Of a stretch of 64,000 bases of DNA, positions 46,574-58,856 are shown piece after piece. Below the pieces are notes generated by a model. That model worked only from the letters and a program-made list of their open reading frames with translations, was not told the origin of the DNA and ran no database searches. Numbering within the stretch: position 1 is the stretch's first letter; each line of letters opens with the position of its first letter. This DNA comes from Garcia nutans (lineage: Eukaryota; Streptophyta; Magnoliopsida; Malpighiales; Euphorbiaceae): positions 27,659,501 through 27,723,500 of the forward strand of contig CANTUV010000032.1 of assembly GCA_947685225.1 (NCBI GenBank). Direction: 5' to 3'. The translations under genes were made by a program, and so were the position numbers.

Positions 46574-46578
46574 AGAAG
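46574..46578. repeat. Right TSD of mosaic LTR (AGAAG)
   Basis: Matches 43859-43863. Confidence 0.95.
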
Positions 46579-48289
46579 TGTTTTATCTATACAGACCGTA
46601 AAAGTTTAAAATATTTGGGTGTCCAAAAAGAGCTCAATCTTCGACAGAGGAGATGGTTGGAGTTGATTAAAGACTACGACTATTTGATTGATTATCATCC
46701 TGGTAAGGCAAATGTTGTTGCTGATGCCTTGAGTCGGAAGTCTTTAGCAGGATTGATTGTTTATTCGCTCTTGTTGCTTGTTGAGTTGAGAGCGTTGCAT
46801 GCTAGTTTTGTATCTTGTGATGATGGTGCATTGCTGACACAGTTGCAATTCAAACCAGTATTGTTGGATCAGATTAAAGAGGCTCAATTGGCTGATGAGA
46901 AGATTCAAAAGATCGTTTCAGATTGCCAAAATGGAAAGAGTCGAGATTTTATTGTGAGAAGTGATGGGAGTCTTTGGTTTAAGAACAGATTGTGTGTACC
47001 TGATGATGCTAATTTGAGAAGGATTATTTTAGAAGAAGCACATCAGTCAGTATTTGCTATGCATCCGGGCAATACAAAGATGTATCATGATTTGAAACAA
47101 TATTACTGGTGGTCCGGTATGAAGAGAGACATAGCGGAGTTTGTATCCAAATGTCTCACATGTCAGAGGGTAAAAGCTGAGCATCAAGTTCCAACAGGGT
47201 TACTTCAACAGTTATCAGTGCCTGAATGGAAATGGGAAAGAGTGACAATGGATTTTGTGTCTGGTCTACCATTGAAACAAAGGAAGCATGATGCTATTTG
47301 GGATTGTTGATAGATTGACTAAGACAGCTCATTTTCTTCCGGTTCGGATGGATTATTCTTTGGAGAGGTTAGCTGAGCTGTATATCCATGAGATTGTGAA
47401 GTTCCATGGTGTCCCGATTTCTTTAGTGTCTGATCGAGATCCCCGGTTTACTTCAAGGTTTTGGAAGAGTTTACATGGTGCTTTGGGTTCTCGACTGCAC
47501 TTCAGCACTGCTTTTCATCCACAGACAGATGGGCAGTCAGAGAGAGTGATACAGATTATCGAGGACATGTTGAGAAGCTGTGTCATTGATTTCTCTGGAG
47601 GTTGGGATAGATTCTTGCCACTTGTGGAATTTGCTTACAATAACAGTCATCAATCCAGCATTGGTATGGCACCATTCGAAGCATTGTATGGTAGACGGTG
47701 TAGGACACCTCTATGTTGGAATGAACTTGGAGAAGGTAGGTTAATTGGTCCTGATTTGGTTAAAGAAACTGAAGAGAAAGTGAAATTGATTCGAGACAGG
47801 TTAAAAGCAGCTTCAGACCGACAGAAGTCTTATGCAGATTTGAAGAGGAGAGATATAGAATTTGATGTTGGAGATAAAGTATTTTTGAAAGTGTCTCCTT
47901 GGAAAAAAGTATTGAGATTTGGTCGTAAAGGGAAGCTGAGTCCTCATTTTATTGGACCATATGAAGTTTTGGAAAGGATTAGACCAGTTGCTTATCGGCT
48001 TGCTTTGCCACCTGAATTGGATAGGATTCATAATGTATTCCATGTTTCTATGTTGAGGAGATACAGGTCGGATCCATCTCACGTTTTGCCAATTGAATCT
48101 ATTGAAGTGAGTCCAGATCTAACATTTGAAGAAGAACCAGTTGCTATTTTGGCACATGAAGTGAAAGAGTTGAGGAATAAGAAAGTGCCTTTGGTGAAGG
48201 TTCTATGGAAGAATCATGGAAGAGAAGAGGCAACTTGGGAGAGTGAGCATACAATGCGAGATCAATATCCTCAACTATTTCAGACTTGA
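46579..48289 (+). pseudogene. pol: N4 RNase H end, integrase, chromodomain (frameshifted)
   Basis: Begins within RNase H (CFIYTDRKSLKYL; the His usual in TDHKSL is Arg) and continues through DYHPGKANVVADALSRK. The integrase HHCC finger lies about 47037-47165 (HPGNTKMYHDL, CLTCQRVKAEH). A two-base deletion near 47301 in DAIW/VIVDRL shifts the frame. The core then reads through SDRDPRF and TDGQSERVIQIIEDMLRSC with the DDE residues kept. The GPY-like region (SPHFIGPYEVLERI, NVFHVSMLRRY) precedes a C-terminal chromodomain (EEPVAILAHEVKELRNKKVP ... EEATWESE), ending at 48287-48289. The chromodomain would direct insertion to modified chromatin. Confidence 0.94.
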
Positions 48290-48318
48290 TATCAGGTAAT
48301 TTCGAGGATGAAATTTCT

Positions 48319-48335
48319 TTTTAGAGGGGGAGAAT
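48319..48335 (+). other. N4 polypurine tract
   Basis: TTTTAGAGGGGGAGAAT directly before the 3' LTR. N5 has the same tract on the minus strand (59696-59712). Confidence 0.9.
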
Positions 48336-50703
48336 TGTAATATCCCAAAATGTGCCCTAGAAATTTGGATATAATTGTTGTTTGTTTGAATTATGTGTAT
48401 ATGTTATGTTGATAAGAAAAGAAATTGAAAAAGAGAATGTTTATGTATTGTTTAAAAAGGAAAGTAAAGTGTAGAGAGAAAGTGTATATGTTGGGTATAT
48501 GGTAATATATATAACATATAAGTTGGACAAAATGAGGGGTCAAGGGAAGAAGATATTTTAATTGTTGTATGTGAAATTACTAAAAAGGACCTCTAAGTGA
48601 AATGAAGTTAAGTTAAGTGGATGAGGGCATTTAAGTAATTGCTTTGTTAGAATTGCTTGGTGGAGATTTAAAGAAGAAAAGAAGTTTGACTTGTCTTCAT
48701 TTTCTTTTCTTTTCATTGCATGGCCGGCTACCAAAGGAAAGAGAGAGCAAGCAAGGTGTTTTGATTTCTAAAATCAAATTGAAGGAGGAATCAAAGGATT
48801 AAGTTGGAGATTTGTGAAATTTCCTTAATTTTGGTAAGTACTCTCTTGTTTTCCTTTGTTATTTTTGAAGTTGTGTTTGAGGTGAGTTATGATTTGTTGA
48901 TATTATGATTAGGTGTGTTTGAGATGTGTTTATAAGTGTTGAAATTGATTGTAAGTTAAATTGGTGTTGGTTTTGGTTTGAAGATGGTAAGTTAAGTGGA
49001 TGTTGATATTGAAAGAATAAGAGTGATGTTGGTTTTAGGGTTTTAAAGTGGTAAGTGATTAAATGTATTGTTGATGTATTGTTAATGTGAAATATTGTGA
49101 TGAACATGTTAAATAAGTGTTAATGACATTGATTATATCCATTTGAATAAGGTTATGTTGTGCACAATGTGTTTTAATTCAATTAAAAGAGACTTGGCCA
49201 TGTTTAGGGTTTTTATTCATGAGAGACACGGCCAAACCTAAGAAGAGACACGGCCAAACTAAAGATTTTTGGGAGACACGGCCAAGTTTAAGGAAATTTG
49301 GCCGTGTTGGATCAATTTTGGAGAGACACGGCCACTGACTTGGCCGTGTCCCTTACCCGTGTCTGCTACTGGATTTTTGTTGAGAGACACGGCCACAAGC
49401 TTGGCCGTGTCCCTTGGGTGTGTTAGCTACTGTTATTTGTTCTTTGCTCTTCTTGCATTGTTTTGATTCTCCAAGGGTCTTTTTGCACCTAAACATAAAA
49501 ATAAACATTTTAAACACACTTAAAACAATAATGATCCAAACAAATGTATGTGGAAGATCCTAAATCTATGAATAATGTTATGTTGTGTACAATGTGGGAC
49601 ATAATGTGAATCTTGTGAAGTGTAATGTGCTATATGTATAATGTGATGGATATGATGAGGTAAAAGATTGTGTATTTGAAAGATGAATTGCTATAATGTG
49701 GATTGAGATGTGATGGAATATAAAGCCATTGTGATTGGCTATAATGACTATAATAAGGCATGTTTGCCTAATTGATGATGAGAAATGAGAATGAAATTGA
49801 TAAATGAATTGTGTGGCTAATGTGTTATTCCATTTTCAGAGTTTGTTATTGGTGGCATGCCTATGGTAACATTCTCTTGAAGTTAGGATGGAATTGATCC
49901 TTGAAGCCTAATTGAGATGTTACAACCCTTGAAGCTAGGTTGGGTTGGTTCTTGAAGCCAAGTTGGGTTGATACTTAGCATGCTTTGTTCCCCTTGAAGC
50001 TTGGTTGAACCTAAATCCTTGAAGCCTAGTTGGGATAATGATAATGATAAATGTGATAATTAAACCAAAACATTAACTCTGAAAGTTGAATGGCATATTA
50101 GTGTTCTTGGGCCCATGCTTGTCTTTGTATTTAATGTGATTCTTGAATGGTGAAATTAATGGAACTATGAAGATATAATATGAATGTTTTTATGACATTG
50201 AACAAAGTATGATGTTGAAATGTGATATTCTTTTAAATGATGTATGAGATTGATTGTGACACTATAGCATATTAAAGCATAATGTTAGTATACTTTGTAC
50301 TACTAAGCCGTTGGCTTAGCGCAATAGTGTTTGATCGCGCAGGTAACAAAGTTGAACCCGAGAGCTCCTGGAGACCAAGTGAGACTAGGCATTGAAGGAT
50401 TTATTTTTGGAACTTAAAGATCAGAGAAGAGCTGCCAATCATGTATATATTCTATATTTTGTAAACTTTGGTTTATAAAGTATTTGCATTTGTAAATATT
50501 TGTAATAATTTCCGCTGTGAATTAATAAACGTTTTTATATATGGTGTCTTTTGGATTTCTTTTAAATGTTTGAAATTGGTTTCACTTATTTTCAAAGATT
50601 TATGTTGTGTATTTTTAAACGGTGGCATTTTCTATACTCAGTATACGTATATTACGATCGTATAAGCATGCTTGGTACGTATACGGGATATAGGGGTGTT
50701 ACA
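48336..50703 (+). mobile_element. N4 3' LTR, 2368 bp
   Basis: Full alignment to 35416-37730. Dyad cluster 49223-49412, minisatellite 49873-50034, double hairpin 50303-50340, donor-like site at about 48831-48839. Carries 53 bp (about 49478-49530) absent from the 5' LTR. Confidence 0.95.
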
Positions 50704-50708
50704 TCAAG
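50704..50708. repeat. Right TSD of N4 (TCAAG)
   Basis: Matches 35411-35415. Confidence 0.95.
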
Positions 50709-53700
50709 AACCTAGAATCTCTTTTAAGTCCAGAACTTAGCTAGAGTCCAGAACCCAAATTATCCTTTGGTCCAGAACATAGAATCTCTTTTAAGTGCAG
50801 AACGTAGCTCGGTCAAGAACCCAAACCTAGAATCTTTTCTCAATCCAGAACATAGCTCGGGTTCTAGAACCCAAATTTTCCTTAGGTCCAGAACGTAGAA
50901 TCTCTTTTAAGTCCAAAACTTAGCTCGGGTCCCGAACCCAAACCTAGAATCTTTTCTAAGTCCAGAACATAGCTCGGGTTCTAGAACCCAAATTTTCCTT
51001 TGGTCCAGAACCTAGAATCTCTTATAAGTACAGAACTTACCTTGGGTCCAGAACCCGAATTTTGATTATGTCCAGAACTTAGAATCTCTTCTAAGTCCAG
51101 AACTTAGCTCGGGTCCAGAGCCCAAATTTTCCTTAGGTCTAGAACCTAGAATCTCTTTTAAGTCAAGAACTTAGCTCAGGTTGGGTTGTGACACCTTAGG
51201 TCCAGAACCTAAAATCTATTTTAAGTCCAGAACGTATCTCTGGTCCAGAACATAAACCTAGAATCTTTTCTAAGTCCAAAACATAGCTCGGGTTCTAGAA
51301 CCAAAATTTTCCTTAGGTCCAGAACCTAGAATCTCTTCTAAGTACAGAACTTAGCATGGGTCCATAACCCAAATTTTGATTAGGTCCAAAACCTAGAATC
51401 TCTTCTAAGTCTAGAACTTAGCTCAGGTCCAGAACCCAAATTATCCTTAGGTCCCAAACCTAGAATCTCTTTTAAGTCCAGAACTTAGCTTGGGTCCAGA
51501 ACCCAAACCTAGAATCTTTTCTCAGTCCAGAACTTAGCTTAGGTTGTAGAACCCAAATTTTCCTTAAGTCCAGAACCTAGAATCTCTTCTAACTACAGAA
51601 CTCAGCTCGGGTCCAGAACCCAAATTTTGATTAGGTTTAGAAACTAGTCTCTATTTCAAGTCCTGAACTTAGCTCGGGTCCAGAACCCAAATTTTCCTTA
51701 GGTGCAGAACCTAGAATCTCTTTTAAGTCCAGAACTTAGCTCGGGTTCTAGAACCCAAATTTTACTTTGGTCCAGAACCTAGAATATCTTATAAGTACAG
51801 AACATAGCTCGGGCCTAGAACCCAAATTTTGATTAGGTCCAGAACCTAGAATCTCTTCTAAGTCCAGAACTTAGCTCAGGTCCAGATCCCAAATTTTCCT
51901 TAGGTCCATAACCTAGAATCTCTTTTAAGTCTAGAACTTTGCTCGGGTCTGGAACCCAAACCTAGAATCTTTTCTGAGTCCAGAACTTGGCTCGAGTTGT
52001 AGAACCCAAATTTTCCTTAGGTCCAAAACCTAGAATCTCTTCTAAGTACAGAACATAGCTAGGGACCAGAACCCAAATTTTCCTTAGGTCCAGAACCTAG
52101 AATCTCTTTTAAGTCTAGAACTTAGCTCGGTCCAGAACCCAAACCTAGAAACTTTTCTCAGTCCAGAACTTAACTCGGGTTCTAAATACCAAATTTTCCT
52201 TAGGTCGAGATCTTAGAATCTCTTTTAAGTCCAGAACTTAGCTCGGATCCAGAACCCAAACCTAGAATCTTTTCTCAGTCCAAAACTTTGTTCGGGTTCT
52301 AGAAGCCAAATTTTCCATAGGTCCAGAACTTATAATCTCTTTTAAGCACAGAACTTAGCTCGGGCCCAGAACCCAATTTTTTATTAGGTCCAGAACCTAG
52401 AATCTCTTCTAAGTCCAGAACTTAGCTCGGGTCCAAAACCAAAATTTTCCTTAGTTCCCGAACCTAGAATCTCTTTTAAGTCCAGAACTTAGCTCAGGTC
52501 CAGAACCCAAACCTAGAATCTTTTCTATGTCCGGAACTTAGCTCGGGTTCTGGAACAAAATTTTCCTTAATTCCAGAACCTAGAATCTCTTCTAAGTTTA
52601 GAACTTTGCTCGGGTCTAGAACCCAAATTTTCCTTAGGTCCAGAACCTAGAATCTTTTCTAATTCCATAACTTAGCTCGGGTATAGAACCCAAATTTTCC
52701 TTAGGTCCAAAACATAGAATCTCTTTTAAGTCCAGAACTATGCTTGGGTCAAGAACCCACACCTAGAATCTTTTGTAAGTCCAGAACTTAGCTCGGGTTC
52801 TAGAACCCAAATTTTCCTTAGGTGCAGAACCTAGAATCTCTTCTAAGTACAGAACTTAGCTTGGGTCCAAAACCCAATTTTTCCTTCGGTCAAGAACCTA
52901 GAATCTCTTCTAAGTCCGAAACTTAGCTCGTATCCAGAACCTAAATTTTCCTTAGGTCCAAAACCTAAAATTTCTTTTAAGTCCAAAACTTAGCTCTGGT
53001 CCAGAACCCAAACCTAGAATCTTTTTATAAGTCCAGAACTTAGCTCGGGTTCTAGAACCCAAATTTTTCTTAGTTTTAGAACCTAGAATCTCTTCTAAAT
53101 CCAGAACTTTGCTCGGGTCTGGAACCCAAACCTAGAATCTTTTCTGAGTCCAGAGCTTGGCTCGAGTTGTAGAACCCAAATTTTCCTTAGGTCTAGAATC
53201 TAGAATCTCTTCTAAGTACAAAACATAGCTCGGGTCCAGAACCCAAATTTTCCTTAGGTCCAGAACCTAGAATCTCTTTTAAGTCTAGAACTTAGCTCGG
53301 TCCAGAACCCAAACCTAGAATCTTTTCTCAGTCCAGAACTTAACTCGGGTTCTAAATACCAAATTTTCCTTAGGTCGAGAACTTAGAATCTCTTTTAAGT
53401 CCAGAACTTAGCTCGGATCCAGAACCCAAACCTAGAATCTTTTCTCAGTCCAAAACTTAGCTCGGGTTCTAGAAGCCAAATTTTCCATAGGTCCAAAACT
53501 TAGAATCTCTTTTAAGCACAGAACTTAGCTCGGGCCCAGAACCCAAATTTTGATTAGGTCCAGAACCTAGAATCTCTTCTAAGTCCAAATCTTAGCTCGG
53601 GTCCAGAACCCAAATGTTCCTTAGGTCCCGAACCTAGAATCTCTTTTAAGTCCAGAACTTAGCTCAGGTCCAGAACCCAAACCTAGAATCTTTTCTAAGT

Positions 53701-54981
53701 CCGAAACTTAGCTCGGGTTCTGGAACAAAATTTTCCTTAGGTCCAGAACCTAGAATCTTTTCTAATTCCATAACTTATCTCGGGTCTAGAACCCAAATTT
53801 TTAAGTCTAGAAATAAGCTTGGGTCAAGAACCAACACCTAGAATCTTTTGTAAGTCCAGAACTTAGCTCGGGTTCTAGAACCCAAATTTTCCTTAGGTCC
53901 AGAACCTAGAATCTCTTCTAAGTACAGAACTTAGCTTGGGTCCAAAAACCACATTTTCCTTCGGTCCAGAACCTAGAATCTCTTCTAAGTCCGAAACTTA
54001 GCTCGTATCCAGAACCTAAATTTTCCTTAGGTCCAAAACCTAAAATTTCTTTTAAGTCCAGAACTTAGCTCTGGTCCAGAACCCAAACCTAGAATCTTTT
54101 ATAAGTCCAGAACTTAGCTCGGGTTCTAGAACCAAAATTTTCCTTAGGTCCAGAATCTAGAATCTCTTCTAAGTACAGAACTTAGCTCGGGTCTAGAACC
54201 AAAATTTCCTTAGGTCCAGAACCTAGAATCTCTTCTAAGTAAAGAACTTAGCTCGGGTCCAAAACCCAAATTTTGATTTGGTCCAGAACCTAGAATCTCT
54301 TCTAAGTCCAGAACTTAGCTCGGGTCCAGAACCCAAATTTTCCTTAGGTCCAGAACCTAGAATCTCTTTTAAGTCAAGAAATTAGCTCGGGTCCAGAACC
54401 CAAATTTTTATTTGGTCCAGAACCTAGAATCTCTTCTAAGTCCAGAACTTAGCTCGGGTCTAGAACCCAAACTTTTCTTAGGTCCAGAACCTAGATTCGC
54501 TATTAAGTCCGGAACTTAGCACGGGTCTATAACCCAAATTTTCCTTAGGTACAAAACCTAAAATCTCTTCAAACTACGGAACTTAACTCGGGTCCAGAAC
54601 CAAAATTTTGATTAGTTCCAGAACCTAGAATCTCTTCTAAGTCATGAACTTAGCTCAGGTCCAGAACCCAAATTTTCCATAGGTCCAGAACCTAGAATCT
54701 CTTCTAAGTCCAGAACTTAGCTCGGGTCCAGAACCCAAATTTTCCTTAGGTCCACAATCTAGAATCTCTTTTAAGTCTAGAACTTAGCTCGGTCCAGAAC
54801 CTAAATTTTGATTTGGTCCAGAACCTAGAATCTCTTCTAAGTCCAGAGCTTAGCTCGGGTCTAAAACCCAAACATTCCTTAGGGCCAGAACCTAGATTCT
54901 CTTTTAAGTCCAGAAATTAGCTCGGGTCCAGAACCCAAATTTTCCTTAGGTCCAAAACCTAGAATCTCTTCAAACTACAGA
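50709..54981. repeat. Minisatellite array, right block, 4.3 kb
   Basis: Same 67-bp and 45-bp units as 26676-35410, in the same direction, and in register across N4. The stretch from 51931 is repeated at 53101 (1170 bp apart) for some 600 bp, nearly base for base. The stretch from about 50725 resembles 31590 onwards. It ends abruptly at the LTR at 54982. Confidence 0.95.
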
Positions 54982-55330
54982 TGTAACACCCCTATACCCT
55001 GTATACGTACCAAGCAAGCTTAAACGATCATAATATACGTATACTGAATATAGAAAGTTCCACGGTTTAAAAAGAAACAACAATATCTTTGTAAATAAGT
55101 GAAACCAATCTCAAACATTTTAAAAGAAATCCAAAAGACACCATATATATAAAAACATTTACTAATTCACAGCGGAAGTTATTACAAATATGTTATAAAT
55201 AAAAGTTTACAAAACATAGAATATATATACATGATTGGCAGCTCTTCTCTGATCTTTAAGTCCCAAAATGAAATCCTCAATGTCTAGTCTCACTTGGTCT
55301 CGAGGAGCTTTCAGGTTCAACTCTGTCACC

Positions 55331-55370
55331 TGCGCGATCAAACACTATCGCGCTAAGCCAACGGCTTAGT
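55331..55370 (-). other. Conserved double hairpin
   Basis: On the minus strand CTAAGCC-GTT-GGCTTAG and CGCGAT...ATCGCG, identical stems to N4. Confidence 0.8.
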
Positions 55371-56369
55371 AGTACATAGTATACTAACATTATACTTTAA
55401 GGCAATGCAATGTCACACAACTAAATCATAAAGATAATATCATAAGTGGAAAACTAACATCACACCTTTATATTTCATAAACCATACTCATATAAGCATA
55501 TCATAATTTCACATCATACTTTGTTACATGTCATAACAACATTCATATTACATCTTCATAGTTCCATTAATTTCACTATTCAAGAATCACATTAAATACA
55601 AAGACAAGCATGGGCCCAAAACACACTAATATGCCATTCAATTTTCAGAGTTAATGCTTTGGTTTTGATATCACATTTATCATTATCATAGACCCAACTA
55701 GGCTTCAAGGATTAGGTTCAACCAAGCTTCAAGGGGAACAAAGCATGCTAAGTATCAACCCAACTTGGCTTCAAGAACCAACCCATCCTAGCTTCAAGGG
55801 TTGTAACATCTCAATTAGGCTTCAAGGATTCAATCCAACCTAACTTCAAGAGATTGTTACCATTAGGAATGCCACCAACAACAAAACTCTGAAAATGAAT
55901 AACACATTAGACACACAATTCATTTATTATTTCATTCTCAAATCTCATCATCAATTAGGCAAACATGCCTTATGTCTTCAATTGAATCATCATAGCCAAT
56001 CACAATGGCTTCACATCATATTTGAGTTATCATAGCCAATCACAATGGCCTCATATCATATCATATCTCACTTCATATTGTACATATAGCATCATTGTTA
56101 TAACATTCCCAAAATACATAATTCATATAACACGTTACCATTCACAATGCATATAACATAACATTGTTCATATAGTATCATGTGCATCATCATTATCATC
56201 AAATGTGTTTTAAAATCTCAACATTATATGAATGTATGTTCCACACATATTCGTTTAGGTCATTCTTTGTTTTAAAAGTTTTTATTTTGAGGTTTAGGTA
56301 CAAAAGACCTTTGAAGAATCAAAGCAATGTGGGAAAAGCCAAGAACCATCACAGTAGCTAACACCCTCA

Positions 56370-56614
56370 AGGGACACGGCCAAGCTTGTGGTCGTGTCTC
56401 TCAACACCAAATCAAGCCGAGGCAGACACAGGCAAGGGACATGGCCGTGTCTCTCAACAAAAATCAGGCAGTGGCAAACACAGTCAAGGGACACGGCCAA
56501 GCCAGTGGCCGTGTCTCTCCAAAATTCATCCAACACGGCCAAATTTCATTAAACTTGGCTGTGTCTCCCAAAATCTTAAGTCTTGGTCGTGTCTCTTCCT
56601 TGGTTTGGCCATGT
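56370..56614. repeat. GACACGGCC/GGCCGTGTC cluster
   Basis: About eight half-sites in facing pairs. Same element position as in N4. Confidence 0.9.
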
Positions 56615-57740
56615 ATCTCATGAACAAAAACCCTAAATATGGCCAAAACTCATTTAATTGCATTTAGACACATTGTGCACAACATAACCTCATTCAAATG
56701 GATATAAACAATGTCATTAACACTTATTTTACATATTCATCACAATATTTTCATTAACAAAGCATTAACAACACATTTAAACACATACCACTTCAAAACC
56801 CTAAAACCAACATCATTCTTATTCTTCCAATACCAACATCCACTTAACTTACCATCCTCAAACCAAAACCAACACCAATTTATCTTACAATCAATTTCAA
56901 CACTTATAAACACATCTCAACCACACCAAATTATAATCCCAACAAATCAAAACTCACTTCAAACACAACTTCACAAATAACAAAGGACAACAAGAGAGTA
57001 CTTACCAAAATTGATGAAATTCCACAAATCTCCAACTTAATCCTTTGATTCTTCCTTCAATTTGAAACTTGGAATAAACAAATCTCACTTTGCTTTCTTG
57101 TTAAGGGATGGCCGGCCAACATGGGAAAGAGAAGAAGAGGAAAAATGAAGAAAAGTCAAGTTATCATCTCTTTAAATCTCCACCATGTAATCCAAAACAA
57201 GAATTTACCTAAATACCCTTTTCCATTTGTTTTAACTCTCTTTTCACTTACTTGCCCATTTAGGTAATTTCACATATCACAAATAAATATCTTCTTCCAT
57301 TGACTCCTCATTTGACCCACATATATGTTATATATATTACCATATACCCAACATATACACTTTCTCTCTACATATTACTTTCCTTATTAAACCATACATA
57401 AACATTCTCTTTTCAATTTCTTTTCTTATCAACATAACATATACACATAATTCAAACAAACAACAATTATATCCACGGTTTAAAAAGACACAACAAATAT
57501 CTTTGAAAATAAGTGAAGCCAATTTCAAACAAATAAAGAAATCCAAAAGACACTATATACAAAATGTTTAATAATTCACAGCGGAAGTTATTATAAATAC
57601 GTTATAAATCAAGGTTTACAAAACATAGAATATATATATACATGATTGGCATCTCTTCTCTGATCTTTAAGTCCCAAAATAACTCTTCAATGTCCACTCT
57701 CACTCGGTCTTGAGGAGCTCTCTGGTTCAACTCTGTTACC

Positions 57741-57780
57741 TGCGCGATCAAACAATATCGCGCTAAGCCAACGGCTTAGT
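57741..57780 (-). other. Conserved double hairpin
   Basis: Same stems as at 55331-55370 with a changed loop (ATATTGTTTG in place of ATAGTGTTTG). Confidence 0.8.
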
Positions 57781-58684
57781 AGTACAAAATATACCAACAC
57801 TATACTATAAGGAATTGCAATGTCACACATTTGATTTCTCATGTCAATATCATAGATGAAAGGATAATCACATACCATTATATTTCAATAACCACATATA
57901 TAAACATATCACATTTCAATATCCTTCCATATATCTCATTAGTTAATCATTTTACCATTCATGAATCACATTAAACAAAGACAAGCATGGGCCCAAGACA
58001 CACTAATATGCCATTCAACTTTCAGAGTTAATGCTTTGGTTTTGTTATCACATTTATTATTAGCATAAACCCAACTAGGCTTCAAGGATTTAGGTTCAAC
58101 CAAGCTTCAAGGGGAACAAAGCATGCTAAGTATCAACCCAACTTGGCTTCAAGAACCAATCCAACCTAGCTTCAAGGGTTGTAACATCTCAATTAGGCTT
58201 CAAGGATCAAATCCAACCTAACTTCAAGAGAATGTTACAAATGGGCATGCCACCAACAACAAAACTCTGAAAATGAATAACACATTAGACACACAATTCA
58301 TTTATTATTTCATTCTCAATTCTCATCATCAATAAGGCAAACATGCCTTATGTTCTTTCAATTGAATCATCATAGCCAAACACAATGGCTTCACATCACA
58401 TTTGAGTTATCACAGCCAATCACAATGGCCTCATATCATGTTGTATCTCAATTCATATCATTTATCTAGCATCATCATATTATATCTCAATTCATATTAT
58501 TCACATAGCATCATTGGTATAACTTTTCAAGATACATTATTCATATAACACATTGCCATTCACAAGTTTCACAATGCATATTACATCACCTTGTTCATAT
58601 AATATCATATGCATTATCAAATGGAAGTTGAAACTCAATCATGTAAGAAGAACAAAAACAAAACACAGTAACCAACACACTCAA

Positions 58685-58856
58685 GGGACACGGCCAAGCT
58701 TGTGGCCGTGTCTCTCAAAACCAATTGGCAGTAACAAACACAGGCATGGGACACGGTCGTGTCTTTCCAAAATCAATCCAACACGGCCCAAATTTCCTTG
58801 ACTTGGCCGTGTCTCTCATGAATTGGCCGTGTCTCTCCTTGCTTTTGGCCGTGTCA
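58685..58856. repeat. GACACGGCC/GGCCGTGTC cluster, N5 LTR
   Basis: Five or six half-sites. One pair has drifted to GACACGGTCGTGTC. Confidence 0.88.

Larger units (their letters stand above)
35416..50703 (+). mobile_element. N4: Tek-1 chromovirus, complete with two nested LTRs
   Basis: LTRs 35416-37730 and 48336-50703, TSD TCAAG, primer site, gag-pol, polypurine tract. About 5.75 kb of the 15.3 kb is two later insertions (38856-41899 and 43864-46573). Its target is the minisatellite array, which resumes in register after it. By eye about two dozen substitutions separate the 2.3-kb LTRs. Confidence 0.95.
54982..57475 (-). mobile_element. Tek-1 LTR fused to the N5 LTR
   Basis: Its GGGTGTTACA end (minus strand) at 54982 is intact against the array; its other end lacks about 30 bp. 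Dyad cluster 56370-56614, donor-like TTGGTAAGT 57008-57000, minisatellite 55688-55852, double hairpin 55331-55370. It differs clearly from the LTR at 57476-59695 (about 80-90 percent by eye), so the two are not a pair from one element. Confidence 0.88.
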
